Counted from the first letter of the stretch, positions 1 to 7,499 are shown. The stretch: 12,341 bases of DNA from an uncultured Clostridium sp. (GCA_900556965.1 USQV01000010.1:1-12341); one strand, 5' to 3'. Numbers and translations are program-made. The notes: generated by a model from the letters alone, not told the origin.

Positions 1-281
1 ATATTCTCGATTATATAATTATTCTTATCAAGAAGCACACCAACTTCCTCTAAAAGCTTAATGCTTGATATGCCCTTGTAAGCATCATCTGTATCTGGAA
101 AATGCTTTCCTATATCTCCAAGTGCCGCGGCACCTAAAAGTGCATCCATAATTGCATGGATCAGTACGTCTGCATCGGAATGTCCGAGAAGCCCTTTTTC
201 ATAAGGGATCTCAACTCCTCCGAGTATCAGCTTCCGTCCCTCTGTCAGGCGGTGCACATCGTATCCCTGTCCGATCCTCAT
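1..281 (-). CDS. ispF: 2-C-methyl-D-erythritol 2,4-cyclodiphosphate synthase, IspF (5' part; gene runs off the left edge)
   Basis: IspF is a cytosolic enzyme of the non-mevalonate (MEP) isoprenoid pathway. It cyclises CDP-methylerythritol 2-phosphate to the 2,4-cyclodiphosphate and releases CMP. The 93 visible residues begin [12 protein letters not shown], the family signature. The three zinc ligands are Asp8, His10 and His42, at the usual IspF numbering, and the [11 protein letters not shown] and [10 protein letters not shown] stretches are intact. About 60 residues of the usual ~157 lie outside the window. An in-frame ATG four codons upstream (293) exists, but the GGAG six bases before the ATG at 281 and the canonical N-terminus favour 281. 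It sits 43 bases behind the lipid-kinase-like gene on the same strand and is probably co-transcribed with it. Confidence 0.96.
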   Translation of the reverse strand, partial: MRIGQGYDVHRLTEGRKLILGGVEIPYEKGLLGHSDADVLIHAIMDALLGAAALGDIGKHFPDTDDAYKGISSIKLLEEVGVLLDKNNYIIEN

Positions 282-324
282 AATTTTCTCCATTCTGCCG
301 ATATCACGGCTTTCAATCTCTTTG

Positions 325-1248
325 TCAGGAACCGATCATCCTGATCCTTCCGGGAATACACCGGATCTCCATGTCACGCTGGCACATACAGCTCTCCCCG
401 TCTACATGAACAGCCAAAGGACGTTCAAGGTGGACGGAAGCCTCACTGCACTCATAAACAGAAACTCCCGGCTCCCGTTTTCGGTTTCCCGTGATAATAT
501 TAAGAAGTGCCGGAAACATTCTGCGTTTTACGGAGCTGTTCGCCACATATACCGTAAGCTTTCCGCTGCTCTCTGCATTCTGTTTCTTTTTTCTTCCTTT
601 TCCCAGTCCGTTGACACGGAAGGTTAAAAAATAAATATGGCTGAATTCCAGCCTTCTGACACCGTCTATGATCATGTAACCCTTTACAGGGCGTGCCAGT
701 ATCAATTGCTTTAGTCCAAGCATAAATTTCAGAAAGCCGTTTAAATGAAACCGGCTCATCTTCTGCCTTACCGGGCAGCACAGAAGGTTATGACAGATGG
801 CCGCATCCAGACCGATCCCGCATCTGCCGGCAAATCTTCTGCTTGTGATCACCTCGTCTCCGAAGGTGATGACACCATAATCAAGAATATCATAATATTT
901 AGGATGAAGGATCCTCTTAGCCTGCCGCCCAACCTTACGGTAAGACTGAAAGCCCTTAGACAGGGCATTCCTAAAGCCGGCAGGAACATAACCGAGGGTT
1001 AGCATCCCTTTAAAGGAAACACCGTTCAGGACTTCATTATATGTTCCCTCTCCTCCTGCGACTACAAGAATTTTCGGATCCTTCTTATCTGAAGTCAGGG
1101 CTTTTGCGATATCAGCCGCATCTCCCGGATTCTCCGTAAAAAAGACTCTGTATTCCTGACCGTCATTTTCCAGTTGTCTTTCCAGCTTCTTCCAGATCCG
1201 ATAACCTCTGCCCGCACCTGCGCTGGGATTTACAATAAAATGATACAT
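325..1248 (-). CDS. Diacylglycerol/lipid kinase family protein with degenerate active-site motifs
   Basis: This 307-residue protein has the layout of the YegS/DgkB-type lipid kinases: N-terminal [12 protein letters not shown] (residues 4-15), a nucleotide-binding region near 62-100, an IGLDAA element (145-150), and a C-terminal VDGES (282-286). Active members phosphorylate diacylglycerol or related lipids at the membrane with ATP. The key motifs are altered. The near-invariant GGDGT reads GGEGT (65-69). The glycine-rich GTGNDFAR-like stretch reads GFRNALSK (91-98). The usual GGG...P.A...DGKL loop reads GLGKGRKKK followed by ESSGKL (214-231), losing its Asp. Length and frame are intact, so this is a diverged rather than broken gene. 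Start chosen at 1248: GGAGG lies five bases upstream, and a likely promoter -10 lies between it and the ATG at 1290. Family assignment is firm; catalytic activity is doubtful. Confidence 0.85.
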   Translation of the reverse strand: MYHFIVNPSAGAGRGYRIWKKLERQLENDGQEYRVFFTENPGDAADIAKALTSDKKDPKILVVAGGEGTYNEVLNGVSFKGMLTLGYVPAGFRNALSKGFQSYRKVGRQAKRILHPKYYDILDYGVITFGDEVITSRRFAGRCGIGLDAAICHNLLCCPVRQKMSRFHLNGFLKFMLGLKQLILARPVKGYMIIDGVRRLEFSHIYFLTFRVNGLGKGRKKKQNAESSGKLTVYVANSSVKRRMFPALLNIITGNRKREPGVSVYECSEASVHLERPLAVHVDGESCMCQRDMEIRCIPGRIRMIGS

Positions 1249-1276
1249 GAAACCCTCCGCTGTAAACATCAATAAT

Positions 1277-1285
1277 AGTATATCA
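1277..1285 (-). promoter_or_regulatory. Extended -10 promoter for the lipid-kinase/ispF pair
   Basis: Read on the minus strand this is TGA followed by TATACT, an extended -10 element, about 28 bases before the ATG at 1248. No good -35 is seen, as is common for extended -10 promoters. It diverges from the tRNA promoter at 1329-1357. Confidence 0.45.
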
Positions 1286-1328
1286 CACAATAGGAAAAAA
1301 AGATAAGAAAATTTCTATAAAAAAAGTA

Positions 1329-1357
1329 TTGACATTTTCTTTTGTATCGTTTATACT
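1329..1357 (+). promoter_or_regulatory. Sigma-A promoter of the tRNA-Val/tRNA-Leu transcript
   Basis: A perfect TTGACA (1329-1334), a 17-base spacer, and TATACT (1352-1357) lie 46 bases upstream of the tRNA-Val 5' end. This is a near-consensus vegetative promoter, as expected for a stable-RNA gene. Confidence 0.85.
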
Positions 1358-1403
1358 GTCAAAGTCGAAAGCGTGAAACAAAAAACACGAAGGAAGACGA
1401 AAT

Positions 1404-1476
1404 GGGGTCTTAGCTCAGCTGGGAGAGCATCTGCCTTACAAGCAGAGGGTCATAGGTTCGAGCCCTATAGGCCCCA
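1404..1476 (+). tRNA. tRNA-Val (anticodon UAC)
   Basis: The full cloverleaf can be folded by eye. The acceptor GGGGTCT pairs with AGGCCCC (one G-U), the D stem is GCTC/GAGC, the anticodon stem TCTGC/GCAGA holds loop CTTACAA, and the T stem ATAGG/CCTAT holds TTCGAGC. The discriminator base is A1476. CCA is not encoded and must be added enzymatically. Confidence 0.97.
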
Positions 1477-1479
1477 TTG

Positions 1480-1493
1480 TAACCGAAAGGTTA
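1480..1493 (+). other. GAAA-tetraloop hairpin in the spacer between tRNA-Val and tRNA-Leu
   Basis: TAACC-GAAA-GGTTA forms a five-pair stem with a GNRA loop, extendable by one G-U. There is no T-run after it, so it is not an intrinsic terminator as written. It may guide processing of the dicistronic tRNA precursor or be a remnant of a former terminator. Nearly the same sequence is the core of the tRNA-Arg terminator near 9183-9198. Confidence 0.5.
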
Positions 1494-1501
1494 TTGCAGA
1501 T

Positions 1502-1585
1502 GCCGGCGTGGCGGAATAGGCAGACGCAAGGGACTTAAAATCCCTCGGGGGCAACCCCGTACCGGTTCAAGTCCGGTCGCCGGCA
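1502..1585 (+). tRNA. tRNA-Leu (anticodon UAA)
   Basis: A class II tRNA with a long variable arm. The acceptor GCCGGCG pairs with CGCCGGC, the anticodon stem AGGGA/TCCCT holds loop CTTAAAA (anticodon TAA), the variable arm CGGGG-GCAA-CCCCG is capped by a tetraloop, and the T stem ACCGG/CCGGT holds TTCAAGT. The discriminator is A1585 and CCA is not encoded. It is the second gene of the transcript starting at 1329. Confidence 0.97.
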
Positions 1586-1589
1586 TGTT

Positions 1590-1627
1590 AAAAAGCTTGT
1601 AGTTCGTATCTACAGGCTTTTTGTTTT
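1590..1627 (+). terminator. Intrinsic terminator after tRNA-Leu
   Basis: A 13-pair stem (1590-1602 with 1610-1622, one G-U) carries a seven-base loop. Its right arm ends in TTTTT and is followed by GTTTT. It closes the two-tRNA transcript five bases after tRNA-Leu and separates it from the ABC importer operon. Confidence 0.88.
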
Positions 1628-1684
1628 AAACATACATTTCTATACAATTCAAACACAATTCCCTTATATGTCCCTATTTTTAAA

Positions 1685-1744
1685 ATTTTATATAAAATCC
1701 ACATAGTTATTATAAATAATACACTGCCATATTATTTGAAAAAT
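1685..1744 (+). promoter_or_regulatory. AT-rich palindromic stretch upstream of the importer promoter (possible CodY-like sites)
   Basis: ATTTTATATAAAAT (1685-1698) is a perfect 14-base palindrome. A second element, TATTATTTGAAAAAT (1730-1744), ends three bases before the -35. By eye, the 15-mers at 1684-1698 and 1730-1744 each match 11 of 15 positions of the Firmicutes CodY box AATTTTCWGAAAATT. CodY represses peptide importers in many relatives, which makes it a reasonable candidate. In AT-rich DNA such matches also arise by chance. The rest of 1628-1747 shows no gene. Confidence 0.25.
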
Positions 1745-1747
1745 CAA

Positions 1748-1777
1748 TTGGACTTTTGCTGGAATTATCAGTACAAT
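1748..1777 (+). promoter_or_regulatory. Probable sigma-A promoter of the peptide importer operon
   Basis: TTGGAC (1748-1753), an 18-base spacer and TACAAT (1772-1777) give one mismatch in each hexamer. Transcription would start near 1784, leaving a leader of about 66 bases before the ATG at 1850. It is the best promoter match in this gap. Confidence 0.55.
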
Positions 1778-1804
1778 AGGCAACGTTCGGTTTTGAAAAG
1801 TCCA
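1749..1804 (+). repeat. Perfect 9-base inverted repeat flanking the importer -10 box
   Basis: TGGACTTTT (1749-1757) and AAAAGTCCA (1796-1804) are exact inverted copies with 38 bases between them. The left arm overlaps the -35 and the right arm falls in the early transcribed leader. The spacing suits a looped or two-site DNA-binding operator. It would be an RNA hairpin only if transcription began upstream of 1749. Confidence 0.45.
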
Positions 1805-1849
1805 GCTATGGAGATATAGCGATAGTTGAAATTTTGGAGGTATTTATTT

Positions 1850-3472
1850 ATGAGAAAGAGGCTTATTAACCTGATCGTGGGAGTAGCCATGGTAGCAGCT
1901 TCTATTACAGCCTGCGGCGGGTCTAAGACTGCTGAAACAACAGCAGCAACAGCAGCTCAGACAGAGGCAGCGAAAGAAACAGAGAAGGCAGAAGAAACTA
2001 CAGCAGCAACTGCAGAGAAAGCTCCGACAAATCTTATTATCCCGAGCGCAAGCTGTGTTGCAAACCTGAATCCGCTTCTTGAGAGCTACAAAGAGGGTGC
2101 GATCATGTTAAATCCGATCTATGATCCGCTCTATGTGATCGACGTAAACGAGACAAGATATTATCTTGCTGAGTCCTACAATGTTTCTGAGGATGGTAAA
2201 GAGATCACGGTTAAATTAAGAGATGGCTTAAAGTGGCATGACGGCGAGCCGATTACAGCTGATGATATGATCTATACAATGGATGTTTGTGCAGACACCA
2301 ATAATGGTGCATCCAACACAAACGCTGTTATCATCAACGATGAGAAGGTTGCTTACGAAAAGGTTGACGATCTTACTGTTAAGATCACTCTGCCGGTAGC
2401 TTCCGTTTCCTACCCTGATCTTCTTGGAAGCTTAGAGCTTATCCCGAAGCATGTATTTGAAGGAAACACAAGCATCGTAGGCCTTGAGGCAAATATGTCC
2501 GGTATCGGCTCCGGTTCCTATAAGGTTGCTGAATTCAAGCAGGATCAATACCTCCTTCTTGAAAAGAATGAAGATTACTACTTAGGCGCTCCGTCTATCG
2601 ACACAGTGACCTTCAAGATCATTTCTGATCTTTCCGCTCAGGAGGTTGCTCTTATGAACGGCGAAGTAAACTTCATGGAGCTGGCAAGCGCTCCGGCCGT
2701 TGAGAAGTACGCTGCTGATTCCAACTACACAGTTGTTAAATATCCGGAAGGCCGTGTAAACATTATGGGTGTAAACAAGTTCTGCCCGACCTTTGAGGAT
2801 CCGAGAGTCGTTCAGGCTATCTTTGCTGCAATGAACCGCGAGGAGATCATTGCAGGCGCTTACGGAACAGGCATGGCTGAGCCGGCAAATACCTGCTTCA
2901 GTAACGTAAACACATTCTATGACAGTACGATCGAGGGCTACACACAGGATATCGAGAAGGCAAAGGAGCTTGTTAAGGAAGCCGGACTCGAAGGAAAGAC
3001 AATGACACTTTACTTCAACTCCGAGCGTGTATACATGAAGGAAACAGCCCAGATCATCCAGCAGCAGTTAAAGAACGTTGGAATCAATCTGGATGTTATC
3101 CCGCTTGAGTCCTCCGGATTCTTTGAGAAGGTATTCGGAACAGACAGCGATTATGAGCTTTATCTGAACGGATACGCAGCAGTAGGTGACCCGGACGAGG
3201 TCGTTTCCGGTATGTATAACGGAACATGGGGTGTTAACCTTGGAATCAGCGATGAGCTGGCAGATTTATGGAAGGAATCACGTACTGTATTTGATGAGGC
3301 TGAGCGTAAAGAGCTCTGCAAGAAGATTCAGGAAATGACAAGAGATGAGTATACCTGCTATCCGATCGCATATCCGAACTATGTGTTTGTTACTACTTCC
3401 AATGTTAAGGGAGCAGATGCGATCAAGAGAACCCCGATCTTTGAGGACTATACAAAATTAACGATTGAGTAA
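1850..3472 (+). CDS. Peptide-type ABC transporter substrate-binding lipoprotein (SBP family 5, DppA/OppA-like)
   Basis: This 540-residue protein is the extracellular receptor that binds a peptide-like or related ligand and delivers it to the permeases encoded downstream. Residues 1-21 are a lipoprotein signal peptide (MRKR, hydrophobic core, lipobox ITAC), so Cys22 is the predicted lipidation site. Residues 23-58 are a low-complexity Ala/Thr/Glu linker that would tether the domain to the membrane. The family 5 signature follows: LAESYNVSEDGKEITVKLRD and KWHDGEPITADD. Length is normal for the family. Start chosen at the ATG at 1850, nine bases after a GGAGG (1836-1840); a TTG at 1826 in frame overlaps that site and is unlikely. 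It is the first gene of the operon, and a strong hairpin follows it. The exact ligand cannot be read from sequence. Confidence 0.95.
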   Translation: MRKRLINLIVGVAMVAASITACGGSKTAETTAATAAQTEAAKETEKAEETTAATAEKAPTNLIIPSASCVANLNPLLESYKEGAIMLNPIYDPLYVIDVNETRYYLAESYNVSEDGKEITVKLRDGLKWHDGEPITADDMIYTMDVCADTNNGASNTNAVIINDEKVAYEKVDDLTVKITLPVASVSYPDLLGSLELIPKHVFEGNTSIVGLEANMSGIGSGSYKVAEFKQDQYLLLEKNEDYYLGAPSIDTVTFKIISDLSAQEVALMNGEVNFMELASAPAVEKYAADSNYTVVKYPEGRVNIMGVNKFCPTFEDPRVVQAIFAAMNREEIIAGAYGTGMAEPANTCFSNVNTFYDSTIEGYTQDIEKAKELVKEAGLEGKTMTLYFNSERVYMKETAQIIQQQLKNVGINLDVIPLESSGFFEKVFGTDSDYELYLNGYAAVGDPDEVVSGMYNGTWGVNLGISDELADLWKESRTVFDEAERKELCKKIQEMTRDEYTCYPIAYPNYVFVTTSNVKGADAIKRTPIFEDYTKLTIE

Positions 3473-3493
3473 TTCTTTTAAGTAAGAATGAAA

Positions 3494-3531
3494 GAATACC
3501 GCCTTCCTGAAACAGCAGAGAGGCGGTATTT
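3494..3531 (+). terminator. Intercistronic hairpin (partial terminator or mRNA stabiliser) after the binding-protein gene
   Basis: AATACCGCC (3495-3503) pairs perfectly with GGCGGTATT (3522-3530). With wobble pairs the stem grows to 12 around a 14-base loop. A weak T-rich stretch (TTTGTTTATC) follows. Because the permease genes start only 35 bases later without a clear promoter, this probably lets some polymerase through or protects the 3' end of the upstream message. Either would make more binding protein than permease, a common arrangement. Confidence 0.65.
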
Positions 3532-3565
3532 GTTTATCTCAGTAAACATGAGAAAGGAGATACCT

Positions 3566-4534
3566 GTGAAAAAATTTATTGGAAAACGATTACTGCAAAT
3601 GGTGTTTGTATGGATCCTGGTTTCCGTTTTTTCCTTCTCGATCATCTACTTTGCACCGGGCGATCCGCTGTATATCTACATGACCCCGGGAGCAACAGGA
3701 CATAAGATGACGGACGAGGAGCTGGCGAGAATGCGGGAATCCTTAGGCTTGGACGGCAACGTGGTGGAGCAGTATGTAAGCTGGGCTGAAAAGCTGGCCC
3801 ATGGAAACCTCGGCATGTCGATCAATAATAAGCAGCCGGTGCTGGATCAGATCGTGGAGAAGCTTCCATGCACCGCCGGTCTGATGGGGGCTTCCCTTTT
3901 GATCTCACTGATCGTGGCGATCCCTCTGGGGCTGATTGCCGGAACCCATAAAAACAAGCTGGCGGACAATATCATAAGCGGACTGACGTATTTAGGAATA
4001 TCGGTACCTGCCTTCTGGCTGGGCATTATGCTGATCATCATTTTTTCCATGCAGCTTAAGCTTTTGCCATCCTCCGGAATGCGGACGATAGGCGTCAATT
4101 CGGCACTGGATGTCATCCGTCATGGAATCATGCCGGCTATCGTTTTAAGCCTTAACAATATGGCTGTATTTGTCCGTTATATCCGTTCAAATACCATCAC
4201 CCAGATGGAGGAGGAATATGTCCTGACGGCTGTATCCAAGGGCATTTCCCAGAGAGGGATCATGTACGGACAGGTGCTAAAGAATTGTATGCTTCCGGTC
4301 ATTACTGTTGTCGGTTCCCGTTTAGGAACACTTGTTACAGGCTCCTTTATCGTAGAATCCATTTTTGCATGGCCGGGACTCGGCACCCTCGGAATGTCTG
4401 CCATCAACAATAGGGATTATCCGATGATAATGGGAATCACCATGTTCTCATGTACGATCCTGCTGCTCGGCAACTTCATGGCGGATATTCTGTATGGCTT
4501 TGCAGATCCGAGAATCAAACAGGGAAAGGAGTAA
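3566..4534 (+). CDS. dppB: Peptide ABC transporter permease, DppB/OppB family
   Basis: A 322-residue inner-membrane subunit that forms half of the translocation channel. It has the DppB layout: a first membrane segment at about residues 8-30 ending in FAPGDP, an extracytoplasmic loop (31-100), then five further hydrophobic segments. The cytoplasmic EAA loop is at about 217-245 (EYVLTAVSKG and onward), where it docks on the ATPases. The C-terminus ADPRIKQGKE is typical. The start is a GTG at 3566, six bases after AAAGGAGA; it gives the family's usual N-terminus VKKFIGKRLL. In-frame ATGs upstream (3488, 3548) would place the gene inside the hairpin region and lack good ribosome sites. Only four bases separate it from the next permease gene. 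Dpp and Opp cannot be told apart with certainty. Confidence 0.93.
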   Translation: MKKFIGKRLLQMVFVWILVSVFSFSIIYFAPGDPLYIYMTPGATGHKMTDEELARMRESLGLDGNVVEQYVSWAEKLAHGNLGMSINNKQPVLDQIVEKLPCTAGLMGASLLISLIVAIPLGLIAGTHKNKLADNIISGLTYLGISVPAFWLGIMLIIIFSMQLKLLPSSGMRTIGVNSALDVIRHGIMPAIVLSLNNMAVFVRYIRSNTITQMEEEYVLTAVSKGISQRGIMYGQVLKNCMLPVITVVGSRLGTLVTGSFIVESIFAWPGLGTLGMSAINNRDYPMIMGITMFSCTILLLGNFMADILYGFADPRIKQGKE

Positions 4535-4538
4535 AGCA

Positions 4539-5474
4539 ATGGCAAAAATGTTGACCCCCTTAAATCAGGCCGCGCTGAAGGCAGAGGAATTCTGCAAAGC
4601 AGAAAAGGAGATCCGGAAAACCCAGGCCGATTATGACCGCGGATTGAAACAGAATCTGAAAAAGGCGTTTTCAGAAAATAAAATGGCGTTGCTCTGCCTG
4701 ATCATTCTGTGCATTATCCTTGTCGCTGCAATTTTTGCTCCCTTCTGTCCGCAGGACCCGGACAATATGGATGTGATGAATAAAATGGCAGGGCCCAGTG
4801 CAGAGCACTGGTTCGGAACGGATGAGCTTGGACGCGATTCCTTTACCCGCGTTCTTTACGGCAGCCGTGTTTCCCTTCTGGTGGGCTTTGCGACAATGAT
4901 CGTTTCCGTATTTGCAGGAACCCTTGTCGGTGCAGTCAGCGGCTATGCCGGTGGAAAAACAGATGTTTTACTTATGAGGATCGTGGATATGTTCCAGTCG
5001 GTTCCGAGCCTCCTTATGATAATTGTAATTTTCTCTTTTGTGCCAAACAATATGATAACTCTCGTACTCATGCTGGCTCTGTTCTCATGGACCGGAGTGG
5101 CGAGGATCGTCCGCGCCCAGACGCTGACATTGAAGGAGAGGGATTTTGTGATCGCGGCCAGAGCCTTAGGCGTCGGTCATGCAAGGATCATCGTAAGACA
5201 TATTGTTCCGAATATGATAACCCAGATCATCGTGGCGGCTTCCTTAAGTATTGCCGGTGCCATTCTGGATGAATCTGCGTTAAGCTTTTTGGGCTATGGA
5301 GTGGCTCTCCCCAAATCATCTTGGGGCAGCATGCTTCAGAATGCCCAGCAGTATATCCTGTATGATCCCCTTCTGGCACTGATCCCCGGTGTGTTCATCC
5401 TGCTGACCGTATTATGCCTTAATATTCTGGGTGATACGCTTCAGTATGCGCTGGATCCACGCTTGCACAAATAG
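4539..5474 (+). CDS. dppC: Peptide ABC transporter permease, DppC/OppC family
   Basis: A 311-residue partner permease that completes the channel. Residues 1-48 form a charged, probably cytoplasmic N-terminus. The first membrane segment is at about 49-69, followed by the DppC hallmark HWFGTDELGRDSFTR (90-104) and LYGSRVSLLVG (106-116), then five more segments. The EAA loop spans 202-225 (DFVIAARALGVGHARIIVRH) and the protein ends in ALDPRLHK. Start at the ATG at 4539, seven bases after AAGGAG within the end of dppB. An ATG at 4494 in frame lies inside dppB and is not needed. The tight spacing on both sides indicates translational coupling. Confidence 0.94.
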   Translation: MAKMLTPLNQAALKAEEFCKAEKEIRKTQADYDRGLKQNLKKAFSENKMALLCLIILCIILVAAIFAPFCPQDPDNMDVMNKMAGPSAEHWFGTDELGRDSFTRVLYGSRVSLLVGFATMIVSVFAGTLVGAVSGYAGGKTDVLLMRIVDMFQSVPSLLMIIVIFSFVPNNMITLVLMLALFSWTGVARIVRAQTLTLKERDFVIAARALGVGHARIIVRHIVPNMITQIIVAASLSIAGAILDESALSFLGYGVALPKSSWGSMLQNAQQYILYDPLLALIPGVFILLTVLCLNILGDTLQYALDPRLHK

Positions 5475-5484
5475 GAGGAGAAAA

Positions 5485-6480
5485 ATGAAAAATATTCTGG
5501 AAGTGAAGGACTTAAAGGTCTCATATCACAGCTATGCAGGGGAAGTAAAGTCCGTGCGCGGCGTATCCTTTTTTGTAGGCGAGGGTGAGTCCGTGGCCAT
5601 CGTCGGAGAATCCGGCTGTGGAAAATCCGTGACGGCAAAGACGATCATGGGTCTTATCCAGACCCCTCCTGGTGAGATCAAGGAAGGCAGTCAGATCCTG
5701 TTTGACGGAAAAAATATTCTGGAGCAGACCCGTCAGGAATGGGAAAGCTACAGGGGAAAAGAATGCTCGATCGTGTTTCAGGATGCGCTGGCAGCATTAA
5801 ATCCTACGTTGACTATCGGACGGCAGATCGCGGAAAAGCTTCAGATCCATACGGATATGAAAAAGGAGGAGGCTTATGCGGAGGCAGAGCGTCTGTTGAC
5901 CCTTGTGGGGATCCCGAATCCTGCAAAGCGCCTGAAGCAGTATCCCCATGAATTTTCCGGCGGTATGCGTCAGAGAGCAATGATCGCGATCGCTTTGGCA
6001 TGTCAGCCGAGGCTTTTGATTGCAGATGAGCCGACAACGGCACTGGATGTTACCATTCAGGCTGATATCATCGAGCTTCTTAAAAATCTTCAGAAGGAAT
6101 TTGGCATGGCAGTCATCATGATCACCCATGATCTTGGCATCGTTGCCGATATCGCAAAAAGGATTGTTGTTATGTATGCCGGCAAGGTAGTGGAAAACGG
6201 AAGCAATTACGATATCTTTTATCATCCCAGACATCCGTACACGAAGGCACTTTTGCGTGCAGTCCCGAGACTGGATTCGGAGGAGGATCAGGTGCTGGAG
6301 TCGATCGAGGGAACACCGCCCGACATGATCAACCCTCCTACCGGCTGTGCATTTTCCACACGCTGCAGTCATTGCATGAAGATCTGCCAAAAGAGTGAAC
6401 CGCCGGAATTTGAGTTTGAAGACGGACATACGGCTCATTGCTGGCTGTATCATCCGATGGCGGGATATACGGAAGAATAA
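5485..6480 (+). CDS. dppD: Peptide ABC transporter ATP-binding protein, DppD/OppD family
   Basis: One of the two cytoplasmic ATPases that power import. In 331 residues: Walker A GESGCGKS (41-48), Q-loop Gln99, ABC signature FSGGM (157-161), Walker B LLIADE (177-182) and switch His215. The C-terminal extension typical of peptide importers follows, with the proline motif PPTGC and Cys288, Cys294, Cys301 and Cys319. This spacing matches the cysteine quartet that holds a [4Fe-4S] cluster in characterised peptide-importer ATPases. An extra Cys297 is present. Start at the ATG at 5485, just after AGGAGGAG that overlaps the dppC stop codon. Confidence 0.95.
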   Translation: MKNILEVKDLKVSYHSYAGEVKSVRGVSFFVGEGESVAIVGESGCGKSVTAKTIMGLIQTPPGEIKEGSQILFDGKNILEQTRQEWESYRGKECSIVFQDALAALNPTLTIGRQIAEKLQIHTDMKKEEAYAEAERLLTLVGIPNPAKRLKQYPHEFSGGMRQRAMIAIALACQPRLLIADEPTTALDVTIQADIIELLKNLQKEFGMAVIMITHDLGIVADIAKRIVVMYAGKVVENGSNYDIFYHPRHPYTKALLRAVPRLDSEEDQVLESIEGTPPDMINPPTGCAFSTRCSHCMKICQKSEPPEFEFEDGHTAHCWLYHPMAGYTEE

Positions 6481-6495
6481 CAGGAGGTTGTCGAT

Positions 6496-7467
6496 ATGAA
6501 AAACGGAGAAAAAATTTTGGAAGTCAGCCACCTGAAAAAGTATTTTGCGGCTGGAAAAGGAACACTGAAGGCGGTGGATGACGTTTCCTTTTATGTAAAC
6601 AAGGGAGAGACACTGGGGATCGTGGGAGAGTCCGGCTGCGGCAAGACGACCTGCGGGCGTACCTGCATGGGCATCTATGGAAGGACAGACGGAACAGTGC
6701 TCTATAAAGGAAAGGATGTCCATGGCCTCAGAGGAGAAGAAAAAAAGAATTTCACCAAAGAGGTTCAGATCATTTTCCAGGATCCCTATTCCTCTCTGGA
6801 TCCGAAAATGAAGGTGGGAGATATCATTGCGGAAGGACTTCGGGCCCATAAAATGTGTGGAAGCCGTGATGAGGAGAGAAAAAAAGTAGAGGAGCTTCTG
6901 GAAACGGTAGGTCTTAATGCCGAGCATGCGACAAGATATATCCATGAGTTTTCCGGCGGTCAGCGCCAGAGGATCGGAATTGCCAGAGCTCTTGCCGTGG
7001 AGCCGGAATTTATCGTATGCGATGAGCCAATCTCCGCACTGGACGTATCGATACAGGCCCAGATCGTAAATCTTCTGATCCGCCTTCAGAAGGAAAAAGG
7101 GCTGACCTATTTGTTCATTGCCCATGATCTGGCTATGGTAAAGCATATTTCAGACCGTGTTGCCGTTATGTACCTGGGAACAGTGGCGGAATTGACGGAC
7201 TCGGATTCTCTTTATAAGAATCCCCTTCATCCGTATACTCAGGCCCTCTTATCTGCGATCCCGATCCCGGATCCGCAGGTGGAGGAGAAGAAGGAGAGAA
7301 TCCGTCTTGAGGGCGAGCTTCCAAGCCCCATCGATCCGCCGGAGGGCTGCCGCTTTATTAACCGGTGCCGCTATGCCTCCGATATCTGCCGGGAAAAGCG
7401 GCCGGAGCTTGTTGAAGCGGAACCGGGACATTTTGTTGCCTGCCACAGATGCAGCCCGATGAAATAA
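6496..7467 (+). CDS. dppF: Peptide ABC transporter ATP-binding protein, DppF/OppF family
   Basis: The second ATPase, expected to pair with DppD. In 323 residues: Walker A GESGCGKT (44-51), Q-loop Gln95 within FQDPYSSLDP, signature FSGGQ (152-156), Walker B FIVCDE (172-177) and switch His210. The C-terminal peptide-importer domain carries Cys285, Cys291, Cys298 and Cys316, again the spacing of an iron-sulfur-type quartet. FQDPYSSLDP is typical of the F rather than the D subunit. Start at the ATG at 6496, eight bases after AGGAGG, with 15 bases separating it from dppD. No terminator hairpin follows, so read-through into the amidohydrolase gene is likely. Confidence 0.95.
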   Translation: MKNGEKILEVSHLKKYFAAGKGTLKAVDDVSFYVNKGETLGIVGESGCGKTTCGRTCMGIYGRTDGTVLYKGKDVHGLRGEEKKNFTKEVQIIFQDPYSSLDPKMKVGDIIAEGLRAHKMCGSRDEERKKVEELLETVGLNAEHATRYIHEFSGGQRQRIGIARALAVEPEFIVCDEPISALDVSIQAQIVNLLIRLQKEKGLTYLFIAHDLAMVKHISDRVAVMYLGTVAELTDSDSLYKNPLHPYTQALLSAIPIPDPQVEEKKERIRLEGELPSPIDPPEGCRFINRCRYASDICREKRPELVEAEPGHFVACHRCSPMK

Positions 7468-7470
7468 AGA

Positions 7471-7499
7471 TTGAGAAAAATCTGGGTTTGTGCTATCAT
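7471..7499 (+). promoter_or_regulatory. Probable internal sigma-A promoter before the AbgB-like gene
   Basis: TTGAGA (7471-7476), a 17-base spacer and TATCAT (7494-7499) begin four bases after the dppF stop. The start point would be near 7506 with a leader of about 44 bases. It would allow the hydrolase to be expressed independently of the importer. Confidence 0.5.

Noticed and set aside
1249..1290. Upstream in-frame ATG at 1290 for the lipid-kinase-like gene
   Set aside because: It adds 14 residues without family similarity, has no ribosome site and lies upstream of the likely -10, whereas 1248 has GGAGG and the family N-terminus.
1404..1627. tRNA genes as integration site of a mobile element
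   Set aside because: No integrase, no direct repeat of a tRNA 3' end and no shift in base composition were seen next to any of the three tRNAs.
5797..7146. Long open frame of 449 codons on the minus strand across both ATPase genes
   Set aside because: It lies wholly antisense to dppD and dppF, whose Walker and signature motifs are complete. Its translation shows no recognisable domain. Codon bias of the real genes keeps the opposite frame open.
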